A stretch of DNA of 64,000 bases from an uncultured Aquimarina sp. GTDB taxonomy: Bacteria; Bacteroidota; Bacteroidia; Flavobacteriales; Flavobacteriaceae. Under the pieces are notes generated by a model. The model did not search any database. It worked only from the letters and a program-made list of their open reading frames with translations, and had not been told where the DNA came from. Location: assembly GCA_947498455.1 (NCBI GenBank), contig CANMKK010000013.1, positions 54,575-118,574 on the forward strand. Reading direction: 5' to 3'. The first letter of the stretch is position 1. Each line of letters begins with the position of its first letter. Below are positions 17,732 to 26,003 of this stretch, piece after piece. The position numbers and the translations under genes were made by a program.

Positions 17732-17923
17732 AGTTTATATTTTAATTGTATAAACATATATTTTGTTTAGAATTTTAAGCAAAAAAAAAACAAAACATAT
17801 GTGAAATTTACGTTTGAAAAAAAAACGAAAATTCATTGTTCCGTGAAATTAATTATAATAGAGTCGTATTAGATTATTAATACTTACACTTTTAACGCAA
17901 AAACAGTAAAATCCTAATACGAG

Positions 17924-17937
17924 TGTCAGTTTGTCAG
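17924..17937 (+). promoter_or_regulatory. TGTCAG direct repeat upstream of htpG
   Basis: TGTCAGTTTGTCAG is a direct repeat of TGTCAG with a 2-base spacer, 78 bases before the htpG start. Close to it, CGTATTAG (17865-17872) and CTAATACG (17914-17921) form an inverted repeat. Both could bind a heat-shock regulator. This is inferred only from position and symmetry. Confidence 0.4.
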
Positions 17938-18014
17938 CCAATAAACATTGGTATTTTTTTTGACAATAGATTATTTCATAATTTAAGAGATAACTAAATT
18001 AAAACTTATAAAAA

Positions 18015-19901
18015 ATGGCAACAGGAAGTATTAACGTATCTGTCGAAAACATTTTTCCTTTAATAAAAAAGTTCTTGTATTCTGATCATGAAATCTTTTT
18101 ACGAGAATTAATATCCAATGCAACGGACGCAACCTTAAAATTAAAGCATCTAACAAATATTGGAGAAGCAAAAGTTGAATATGGCAACCCACAAATCGAA
18201 ATCAAAGTAGATAAAGAGAATAAAAAACTACATATCATTGATCAAGGTCTGGGGATGACGGCTGAAGAGGTTCAAAAGTATATCAATGAAGTAGCTTTTT
18301 CTGGTGCTGAGGAATTTTTAGAAAAATATAAAGATAGTGCAAAAGATTCTGGAATAATAGGTCATTTTGGGCTTGGTTTCTACTCTGCTTTTATGGTAGC
18401 TGATAAAGTAGAGATCATTACTAAGTCTTATAAAGATGAGCCAGCAGCTCACTGGACTTGTGACGGATCTACATCGTATACATTAGATACACATGATAAA
18501 GCTGAAAGAGGATCAGAAATCATTCTTCATATCAATGAAGAAGAAGGAGAGTTCTTAGAAGATAGTAAGATTAGTGAACTGCTAACAAAGTATAATAAAT
18601 TTATGCCGATTCCGATTAAATTCGGAACAAAAACAGAAACACTTCCTAAGCCAGAAGACGCTAAAGAAGAAGATCCTGCTCCTACTCAAGAAGTGGATAA
18701 TATAATTAACAACCCTAATCCAGCTTGGACAAAACAGCCAGCGGACTTAAAGGATGAAGATTATAAAGGTTTTTATAGAGAATTGTATCCTATGCAGTTC
18801 GAAGAACCATTGTTTAATATCCACCTTAATGTAGACTACCCATTTAATCTTACAGGTATTCTTTATTTCCCTAAGTTGGGTCAGGATATGAGTATCCAGA
18901 AAGATAGAATACAGTTATATCAAAATCAGGTTTTTGTTACAGATAATGTAGAGGGTATCGTTCCTGAGTTTTTAACAATGCTTCGTGGTGTTATTGATTC
19001 TCCAGATATTCCATTAAATGTTTCTCGTTCATACCTACAGGCCGATGGTGCTGTAAAGAAAATATCTAGCTACATTACTCGTAAGGTTGCCGATAAATTA
19101 AGTTCTCTGTTTAAAAATGATAGAGAAGATTTTGAGAAAAAATGGAATGATATCAAAGTAGTAATTGAGTATGGAATGCTTTCTGAAGATAAATTCTTCG
19201 AAAAAGCTGACAAGTTTGCTTTATTCCCTACAGTAGATGATACTTATTTTACTTTTGAAGAATTGCAAGAGAAAATAAAAGGTAATCAAACAGATAAAGA
19301 TGATAAGCTAGTAATTCTTTATGCTTCTAATAAAGACGAGCAACATGCATATATTACTGCTGCAAAAGATAAAGGTTATGAAGTACTTTTATTAGATTCT
19401 CCTATTGTTTCTCACTTGATTCAGAAATTAGAAACTAGCAAAGAAAATATTACTTTTGCTCGTGTTGATGGAGATCACATTGACAATCTGATCAAAAAAG
19501 ACGAGGAAACTATTTCTAAACTATCTGATGAGGAAAAAGAAGTTTTAAAAACTGATTTAGAAAAAGTAATTCCTACTTCGACCTACACAGTACAGCTCGA
19601 AGCTATGGACAGTAATGCTTCTCCTTTTATTATTACGCAACCAGAATTTATGCGTCGTATGAAAGAAATGCAACAAACCGGTGGTGGAGGTATGTTTGGT
19701 ATGGGGAATATGCCAGAAATGTATAACTTAATCGTCAATACTAATCATGAGTTAATTAGTCAGATTAAAGATACCAAGACAGAAAAGAAAAAAGAACGCT
19801 TGATCAAGCAGTCTTTAGATCTTGCCAGATTATCGCAGAATCTACTAAAAGGTGAAGAACTTACTGATTTTATCAAACGTAGTTTTGAGATGATTAAGTA
19901 A
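18015..19901 (+). CDS. htpG: Molecular chaperone HtpG (Hsp90)
   Basis: A 628-residue bacterial Hsp90. N-terminal ATPase motifs are in order: FLRELISNATDATLKL (residues 27-42 region), DQGLGMTAEEV, and GHFGLGFYSAFMV (lid glycines). The middle domain contains GILYFPKLGQDMSIQKDRIQ and PEFLTMLRGVIDSPDIPLNV, and the C-terminal dimerisation domain ends with a Gly/Met-rich linker GGGGMFGMGNMPEMYNLIVN. It is a cytosolic, ATP-dependent folding chaperone. It is monocistronic, with a terminator 26 bases after the stop, and may be heat regulated through the TGTCAG repeat upstream. Confidence 0.97.
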   Translation: MATGSINVSVENIFPLIKKFLYSDHEIFLRELISNATDATLKLKHLTNIGEAKVEYGNPQIEIKVDKENKKLHIIDQGLGMTAEEVQKYINEVAFSGAEEFLEKYKDSAKDSGIIGHFGLGFYSAFMVADKVEIITKSYKDEPAAHWTCDGSTSYTLDTHDKAERGSEIILHINEEEGEFLEDSKISELLTKYNKFMPIPIKFGTKTETLPKPEDAKEEDPAPTQEVDNIINNPNPAWTKQPADLKDEDYKGFYRELYPMQFEEPLFNIHLNVDYPFNLTGILYFPKLGQDMSIQKDRIQLYQNQVFVTDNVEGIVPEFLTMLRGVIDSPDIPLNVSRSYLQADGAVKKISSYITRKVADKLSSLFKNDREDFEKKWNDIKVVIEYGMLSEDKFFEKADKFALFPTVDDTYFTFEELQEKIKGNQTDKDDKLVILYASNKDEQHAYITAAKDKGYEVLLLDSPIVSHLIQKLETSKENITFARVDGDHIDNLIKKDEETISKLSDEEKEVLKTDLEKVIPTSTYTVQLEAMDSNASPFIITQPEFMRRMKEMQQTGGGGMFGMGNMPEMYNLIVNTNHELISQIKDTKTEKKKERLIKQSLDLARLSQNLLKGEELTDFIKRSFEMIK

Positions 19902-19926
19902 GGTATTTCATAATATAATACATAAG

Positions 19927-19966
19927 AAACCGCTTCACTGTAAATTCAGTCGAAGCGGTTTTTTCT
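19927..19966 (+). terminator. Terminator of htpG
   Basis: Stem AAACCGCTTCACTG with CAGTcGAAGCGGTTT (one bulged base) and a TAAATT loop, then a T run. Confidence 0.85.
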
Positions 19967-20028
19967 TATCGTTTTTTTTGATTTATAATGTCTATCGTTT
20001 ACATTCGTCCTACACCTTATGGAATTAA

Positions 20029-21015
20029 ATGATGATGATCTATAGATATATTTTCTGCCTATTATTTTTGCTTCAAGCTAGTGTGTATTGCCAACATACC
20101 GTTTCTGGTTATGCTAATCTGGCAAATCCTGAAGATTGGGAACCAAAAGTTCATCTAAGCCGAGTTCAATTAAATGAGAATACAAATACGCACAGTTATA
20201 TTCCTATAACTTCAAGTGCTATGTCAGAAAAAGGTTTCTTTTCTTTTGATAAAAAATGGTTTGAGAATACAGATCTTATTTATAAAATTCATTTAAACCC
20301 GAATAAAAACTCAAATACATTATCTAAAAAAATCAAAAATTTTAAGCTATTTATTATCTCAAAAAATGATTCCATATACTTTGATAAAGGGTCTTTACTT
20401 TTTGATAATTACACTACAAATAATGTAGCAAATAAAGAATGGAATAAACTAAAAAAGTTTGAATCCCAGTTCGAAAATTTACACGACAATTTCGATACTG
20501 AAGAATATTTACTTAGAACTAAAGGATATGTAAAAGATTCGCTACAGATTTTATTAGTAAAACTGATTAGTATCAAAAAACTCGATGACAAGAAACTTCT
20601 AGAAAAAGACATTAAAGCCAATACTTCTTATTATACAGCATTATTACAAGAGCTAAAATCTAGTGATATTGATCCTTCTTTATTTTTATATTTAGAAAAC
20701 AAGCTTTTACATATTAAGGAAGTAAAAGCTGATCAAAAATATACGATAAGCTTGTTAGTAAATATCATTGCTTTTTTAGGAATTGTCGTGCTTATTTTTC
20801 TTTTTATTAGAGATCGAAATAAAAATCAAAAACCTCCAGCCATTCCCTTAAGTAAACAAGAAAGTACGATTAAAGAACTTATTATCTCAGGAAAAAGTAA
20901 CAAAGAAATTGCCAATGAACTTTTTATTAGTATCAGTACCGTAAAAACGCACGTCTCTAATATCTACAGCAAATTAAACATCTCTAGTAGAAGAGAATTA
21001 ATTCTAAAAAAGTAA
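20029..21015 (+). CDS. Membrane-tethered LuxR-type regulator
   Basis: 328 residues. A signal-like first helix (about 1-21, ending VYCQ) is followed by a periplasmic domain of about 215 residues, rich in strands then helices. A TM helix (about 241-262, ISLLVNIIAFLGIVVLIFLF) and a cytoplasmic LuxR/GerE helix-turn-helix (about 275-328; LSKQESTIKELIISGKSNKE then IANELFISISTVKTHVSNIY) follow. The recognition helix is intact. This layout, with sensor outside and DNA-binding domain inside the same chain, makes it a one-component membrane regulator. The periplasmic domain begins HTVSGYANLANPEDWEPKVH and has some look of the DUF4369/TlpA-associated N-domain, but I cannot assign it. ATG repeats (ATGATGATG) leave the exact start open by two codons. 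Confidence 0.8.
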   Translation: MMMIYRYIFCLLFLLQASVYCQHTVSGYANLANPEDWEPKVHLSRVQLNENTNTHSYIPITSSAMSEKGFFSFDKKWFENTDLIYKIHLNPNKNSNTLSKKIKNFKLFIISKNDSIYFDKGSLLFDNYTTNNVANKEWNKLKKFESQFENLHDNFDTEEYLLRTKGYVKDSLQILLVKLISIKKLDDKKLLEKDIKANTSYYTALLQELKSSDIDPSLFLYLENKLLHIKEVKADQKYTISLLVNIIAFLGIVVLIFLFIRDRNKNQKPPAIPLSKQESTIKELIISGKSNKEIANELFISISTVKTHVSNIYSKLNISSRRELILKK

Positions 21016-21211
21016 GTTTATTTGCGGCGTATTATTCCGATTTTGCATTTACAAATTTCTTAGTCTTACAAACAAGTTAAAGAGCACTAAACCTTTATTA
21101 CAGAGTAAAATCATACCAGTACTAGTACCTTTTTACATCTTATAAAAAAGAACTATTCCCTACTTTTATTATTCATTTGATTACTTAAATAATCACAGTA
21201 ATCAATTGTCA

Positions 21212-24200
21212 ATGAATACATCTTTTTTTAAAAATTGGAGCCTCATTCTCGGGTGGGTCGTTTTCACTATTTCTTTACTTGTTTATATTAGTACTGCAGC
21301 ACCTACCAATAGTTTTTGGGATGTGGGAGAATATATTTCTACCTCATCAAAACTACAAATTGCACATCCTCCGGGAGCGCCATTATTTCAGATGATCGGA
21401 GCTTTTGCTTCTACATTTGCCACGAATCCAGAACAAATAGCGTACACGCTTAATATAACTTCAGGAATTGCTAGTGCTTTTGCTATTCTCTTCATGTTTT
21501 GGTCCATTGCTATTTTGATAAAAAACTTACTACTAAAAAAAGAAGTACTTACAAAAATGAATAGTATTACTATTCTGGGAAGCGCTTTTATTGGCTCTTT
21601 ATCATTTGCTTTTACGGATAGTTTTTGGTTCAATGCCGTAGAAGCAGAAGTATATGCTATGGCAACCTGCATTTTATCAATCTTATTCTACCTCGGATTG
21701 TTATGGCAGCGTGATATGAATCAACCACAAGGAAACAAATGGTTGCTCTTAATTTCGCTTATCATAGGATTATCATTTGGCGTACATTTTATGGGGTTAT
21801 TGTCTATTCCGGCAATTGGTTTATTGTTTTATTTCAAAAATCATAAAACAATTACTTTTAAGAATTTCGTTATTGCAAATATCATTGTAGTGGCAATACT
21901 ACTTTTTATTTTTAAATTATTATTACCCTTTACATTATCCTATTTTGGAGCAGCAGAAATCTTTTTTGTGAATTCAGTCGGATTATCCTTTCATTCGGGT
22001 ACTATCATTGCCGGTATCTCCTTGATAATTGTGTTTTATTTTGGATTGAAATACACTAAAAAAAAATCATATCCACTATTAAATACATTATTACTTTGCA
22101 TTTTATTTATTCTAATCGGTTTTTCTAGTTGGTTAATGATCCCTATTAGAGCTAGTGCAGGAACAGTTATCAATGAAAATAATCCTAATAATGCGAGAGA
22201 ATTACTAGCGTATTATAATCTAGAACAATATCCTAAAACACATCTTTTTTATGGTCCACAATTTACTGAGATATATAGCTCCCTAGACGAGAATCAACCA
22301 TACTTGGATGATAAACCCAAATATGAAAAAAATGAAAACACAGGAAAATACATCATTGTCAATGACTGGAAGAATGCAAAACAAAACCTAGACAACGCTC
22401 ATAAAACTTTACTCCCTAGAATGTGGAGTACAGAACATATCAGTAATTATATGCAGTTTACTGGTCCAATTAAATTTTCTATTAAATCAGCATATCAAAA
22501 TGAAAAAGAATTATTGGATACTATAACTGATTTTAGAAAAAAATATGCGCAAGGTATGATTCACAATGATGAATATCATACTTTTTTAAAAACATTTGGT
22601 CAATTTCTAGATATACAACCTCCTACACTATGGGATAATCTATCTTATTTATTCCAGTATCAAATAAATTATATGTATTGGCGGTATTTCATGTGGAATT
22701 TTACTGGTAGACAAGATGATATCCAGGGAGAACTAACAACACTTCATGGTAATTGGCTAAGTGGCATATCATTTATAGATGAATTACGTCTTGGTTCCCA
22801 ACAGGACTTACCGGCTGATGTTCTAAAAAACAAAGGGAGAAACACCTACTATTTCATCCCCCTACTAATAGGGTTAATGGGGCTATTATTTCAATTAAAA
22901 TATGATAAAAAAAATTTCTGGGTGTTGCTTATTTTTTTCTTGTTTACGGGTTTATCCTTAAAAATTTATCTTAATGAAAGACCTTTCGAACCTCGTGAAA
23001 GAGATTATGCGCTAGTAGGTTCATTCTATGTATTTGCTATTTGGATAGGATTTGGAGTCTATGCGATATTTGATATTTTAAAAACTAAAATTTCCACGAA
23101 AACATCCACCTATTTGGCTATTCTGATTTCGTTAAGCACTCCTACCCTATTAATTTCTCAAAACTGGGATGATCATAATCGCTCTGATAGATATACTGCA
23201 CAATCCATGGCTAAAGCATATTTATCCTCTTGTCAGAAAGACGCCATTCTATTTTCTATCGGAGATAATGATAGTTTTCCTATGTGGTATACCCAGGAGG
23301 TTGAAGGATACCGAACAGACATACGAATTCTAATTTCTCATTTACTAGCTACCGATTGGTATATCGATCAAATGAAAAAAACTGCCTATAAAAGTGAACC
23401 GGTACCTTCTCAATTAAAACACGAGTTTTATACCTATGGTACAAATGATGTCATTTTTTATAAACCTATTACCAATGATACGTTACCTATCAAAAATTGG
23501 ATGAATTGGGTAACATCTGATAACCCAAGAACAAAAGGTGAATTACAAAGCGGCAAAGTGGTCAATACCTTTCCTTCTAAGCATATCAGAATACCTGTAG
23601 ACAAAGAAGCTGTTCTGAAAAATGGGATTGTTCCTATAGAAGATGCTGATAAAATCGTTCCATATATTGATATTCATCTTCAAGGAGATTACATTCCTAA
23701 ACACAGGCTTATCATGCTGGATATTATTGCTAATAACAATTGGGAGCGGCCCATATATTTTACTGGTGGTAGTTTTGGTGATGATGACTATATCTGGATG
23801 AAGGAATATCTGCAACTAGATGGATTAACATATAAGCTAGTACCTATTAGAACCAAAATTGATCCTGAAAATCCGTACCAAATGGGTAGAATTGATACTA
23901 AAACCATGTATAACATAGTAAAAAAATGGGATTGGGGAAATGGAGAAAGCTCTGAAATATACCACGATACAGAAACCAGAAGAAACGGAATATCATATAG
24001 AATAAATCTAGGTAGACTTGCCAAAGCATTTATTGATGAAGGCCAAACCACTAAAGCTGAAGAAATACTGGATTTAGGTATGGAAAAAATACCTATCGAA
24101 TTTTATGAATATTATACTCCTCTCAACTTTTTTATTGACGGTTATTATAAAATAAATAAAGAAACCAAGGCCAGAAATGTATGGAAAAAGGTATCCAAAA

Positions 24201-24493
24201 AATATCAAGAACAATTGACTTATTTTGGTAATTTATCTCTCAAAGAACAGTATAACCTTACTGAAGATATTGTAACCAATGTGGCATATTATAGAAATTT
24301 AATCGACCTTTTATTAGAAAATAAGGATCATAAAATTCTAGTAGACGAAACCAAAATATTTAATCAATACCTAGATTTATTCCCCATATTTTACGGTAGA
24401 GAAGAAAAAATACAGGTAGATACCAACAATCAGGAAGATCAAAGTTTGCTTACAGAATTAAAATCAAAGCAACCTATTATAGATTCTCCATAA
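21212..24493 (+). CDS. DUF2723 (TMEM260-like) membrane glycosyltransferase
   Basis: A 1093-residue protein with about 12 TM helices in the first 600 residues and a large soluble C-terminal part ending in TPR-like helices. The N-terminal loop TNSFWDVGEYISTSSKLQIA then HPPGAPLFQMIG is the diagnostic stretch of the DUF2723 family. It has acidic residues where protein O-mannosyltransferases carry their catalytic Asp/Glu. NERPFEPRERDYALVGSFYV and SIGDNDSFPMWYTQEVEGYR are further conserved blocks. Members are GT-C-type transferases, and in Bacteroidota they are thought to glycosylate exported proteins or lipids. The upstream TTG at 21206 gives a frame only two codons longer, so the ATG at 21212 is chosen. 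A terminator follows within 20 bases. Confidence 0.85.
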   Translation: MNTSFFKNWSLILGWVVFTISLLVYISTAAPTNSFWDVGEYISTSSKLQIAHPPGAPLFQMIGAFASTFATNPEQIAYTLNITSGIASAFAILFMFWSIAILIKNLLLKKEVLTKMNSITILGSAFIGSLSFAFTDSFWFNAVEAEVYAMATCILSILFYLGLLWQRDMNQPQGNKWLLLISLIIGLSFGVHFMGLLSIPAIGLLFYFKNHKTITFKNFVIANIIVVAILLFIFKLLLPFTLSYFGAAEIFFVNSVGLSFHSGTIIAGISLIIVFYFGLKYTKKKSYPLLNTLLLCILFILIGFSSWLMIPIRASAGTVINENNPNNARELLAYYNLEQYPKTHLFYGPQFTEIYSSLDENQPYLDDKPKYEKNENTGKYIIVNDWKNAKQNLDNAHKTLLPRMWSTEHISNYMQFTGPIKFSIKSAYQNEKELLDTITDFRKKYAQGMIHNDEYHTFLKTFGQFLDIQPPTLWDNLSYLFQYQINYMYWRYFMWNFTGRQDDIQGELTTLHGNWLSGISFIDELRLGSQQDLPADVLKNKGRNTYYFIPLLIGLMGLLFQLKYDKKNFWVLLIFFLFTGLSLKIYLNERPFEPRERDYALVGSFYVFAIWIGFGVYAIFDILKTKISTKTSTYLAILISLSTPTLLISQNWDDHNRSDRYTAQSMAKAYLSSCQKDAILFSIGDNDSFPMWYTQEVEGYRTDIRILISHLLATDWYIDQMKKTAYKSEPVPSQLKHEFYTYGTNDVIFYKPITNDTLPIKNWMNWVTSDNPRTKGELQSGKVVNTFPSKHIRIPVDKEAVLKNGIVPIEDADKIVPYIDIHLQGDYIPKHRLIMLDIIANNNWERPIYFTGGSFGDDDYIWMKEYLQLDGLTYKLVPIRTKIDPENPYQMGRIDTKTMYNIVKKWDWGNGESSEIYHDTETRRNGISYRINLGRLAKAFIDEGQTTKAEEILDLGMEKIPIEFYEYYTPLNFFIDGYYKINKETKARNVWKKVSKKYQEQLTYFGNLSLKEQYNLTEDIVTNVAYYRNLIDLLLENKDHKILVDETKIFNQYLDLFPIFYGREEKIQVDTNNQEDQSLLTELKSKQPIIDSP

Positions 24494-24512
24494 GACACAA
24501 ATACTAGTCATA

Positions 24513-24550
24513 AAAAAACCTCCTGATTTAACTTATTCAGGAGGTTTTTT
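24513..24550. terminator. Bidirectional terminator, copy A
   Basis: Stem AAAAAACCTCCTGA (24513-24526) with TCAGGAGGTTTTTT (24537-24550) and loop TTTAACTTAT. It serves the plus-strand glycosyltransferase and the minus-strand Fic gene. The stem and loop are identical in sequence to copy B at 25949-25984. Confidence 0.9.
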
Positions 24551-24559
24551 AAAAACGGA

Positions 24560-25876
24560 TTATTTGTTTATTTCTTTTACCCTTTGCATTACATAATTGA
24601 TTACTTCTTTAATAATTTTTAGAAAATCATCATCTATTACCTGATCTTCATAATATTTTATACAAGAAAAATCTTTATACGAAATTTTATAATGCCCTAT
24701 ATTGAATCTTAAAAATAAATCAACTTCAATGTTTTTATCAAAAAAATAAAACCCTCTAATAAATTCTATTTTTTTTTCCTTTATTTGGTTTTGATATTCT
24801 TCTAGATTAGAAAAATCAACAGATATATAATTTTCAAAAAAAGTATCATTTAACTCCCAATTTACACCCGAATGTATAGGAGATGTAAATAAATCTTCAA
24901 ACTGAGCTAATTTTTTCTTTAAAAAAGAAAAAACTTCAAACGAAATTTCAATTATTTTTTTAGGATCTCTTTGCTGAAGCCCATTTTTAACTCCTATTTC
25001 TTTTCTAAATAATGCAATTTCCTTATCCAGATCATCTGGTTCGGAAATATCTTCACCAGCAATAGCTTTTTGATAAATCTCTAAAGAAGCTTTTACACTA
25101 TCGCAAATATATTGGACAATAGGAATAATTTGTCCATTATCCGCCTGCGAAAGATTTGCATAATATTCTTGCCTGTTTTCTTGTTTGATTACAGAAACAG
25201 GGTATCCAAATTTTAGCAAAATAAAATTGGTCAATATTCTGGTCATCCTCCCATTACCATCATCAAATGGGTGTATCGCAACAAACTTATGATGAAATAT
25301 GGAAGCCAATACAATTGGATGAAAATTGTCGTTTTTTAAGGTATCATTATACCAATCTACCAATTCTCTCATTCTAGCCGGAGTCTCTTCTGGTGATGCA
25401 TAATAATGAATTTCTCCTGTACTTGTTTCTACGTGATTAGGAGAAGTTTTATACTGACCTGCTTTAATAAGTTTTTTAGTTCTAAGACCATCTTCGGTAA
25501 CGGCATTACTATAATAATCATTCCCTAATACTAATTTATGTAATCCTCTGATATCCGATTCATTCAGATCTCTTTCATTCTTCACCATATCCATCATAAA
25601 ATCTATGGCATCATTATGTCCCTTAATATCTAACGCATCTTTTAATGGTTTCCCTTTTGCTGTTATACCTTCCATTAATAAAGCAATAGTTTCGCCATAT
25701 GTAAACGAATTTCCTTCTATTGCATTAGAATGATAATTCCAATCTAACCGCAACTTCTGAAAGATTTTGTTATTTAATTCCTTTGATAAAGGTTTATATT
25801 TGTCAATCTCTCTTTTTAAAACCTCTACTTCTTCTAAAAAAGGTAGTTCTTTACTTAATTTTTCGACAACATCCAT
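24560..25876 (-). CDS. Fic-domain protein (AMPylator-like)
   Basis: A 438-residue Fic protein. The active-site loop HPFDDGNGR is complete at residues 202-210. An N-terminal inhibitory motif S-NAI-EGN (Ser50, Glu54-Gly55) matches the [S/T]xxxE[G/N] helix of class II Fic proteins, so activity is likely auto-inhibited by Glu54. The expected chemistry is transfer of AMP (or another nucleotide part) to a Ser/Thr/Tyr of a target protein. The C-terminal 200 residues are a separate unrecognised domain, without a clear winged helix. The gene is bounded on both sides by the same terminator sequence. No antitoxin-like small gene is next to it. Confidence 0.93.
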   Translation of the reverse strand: MDVVEKLSKELPFLEEVEVLKREIDKYKPLSKELNNKIFQKLRLDWNYHSNAIEGNSFTYGETIALLMEGITAKGKPLKDALDIKGHNDAIDFMMDMVKNERDLNESDIRGLHKLVLGNDYYSNAVTEDGLRTKKLIKAGQYKTSPNHVETSTGEIHYYASPEETPARMRELVDWYNDTLKNDNFHPIVLASIFHHKFVAIHPFDDGNGRMTRILTNFILLKFGYPVSVIKQENRQEYYANLSQADNGQIIPIVQYICDSVKASLEIYQKAIAGEDISEPDDLDKEIALFRKEIGVKNGLQQRDPKKIIEISFEVFSFLKKKLAQFEDLFTSPIHSGVNWELNDTFFENYISVDFSNLEEYQNQIKEKKIEFIRGFYFFDKNIEVDLFLRFNIGHYKISYKDFSCIKYYEDQVIDDDFLKIIKEVINYVMQRVKEINK

Positions 25877-25948
25877 AAAAAAAAATTAGTATTGTAAATT
25901 TAGGTTTTATTTTTTGTAATGAAAGACCACTAACAATTTTGATATAAA

Positions 25949-25984
25949 AAAAACCTCCTGATTTAACTTATTCAGGAGGTTTTT
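25949..25984. terminator. Bidirectional terminator, copy B
   Basis: Stem AAAAACCTCCTGA with TCAGGAGGTTTTT and the same loop TTTAACTTAT as copy A. It ends the S9 peptidase gene on the minus strand. It lies 72 bases upstream of the Fic start codon, so it also shields Fic from read-through. Confidence 0.9.
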
Positions 25985-26003
25985 GATTCTTAAAACGTGG
26001 TTT

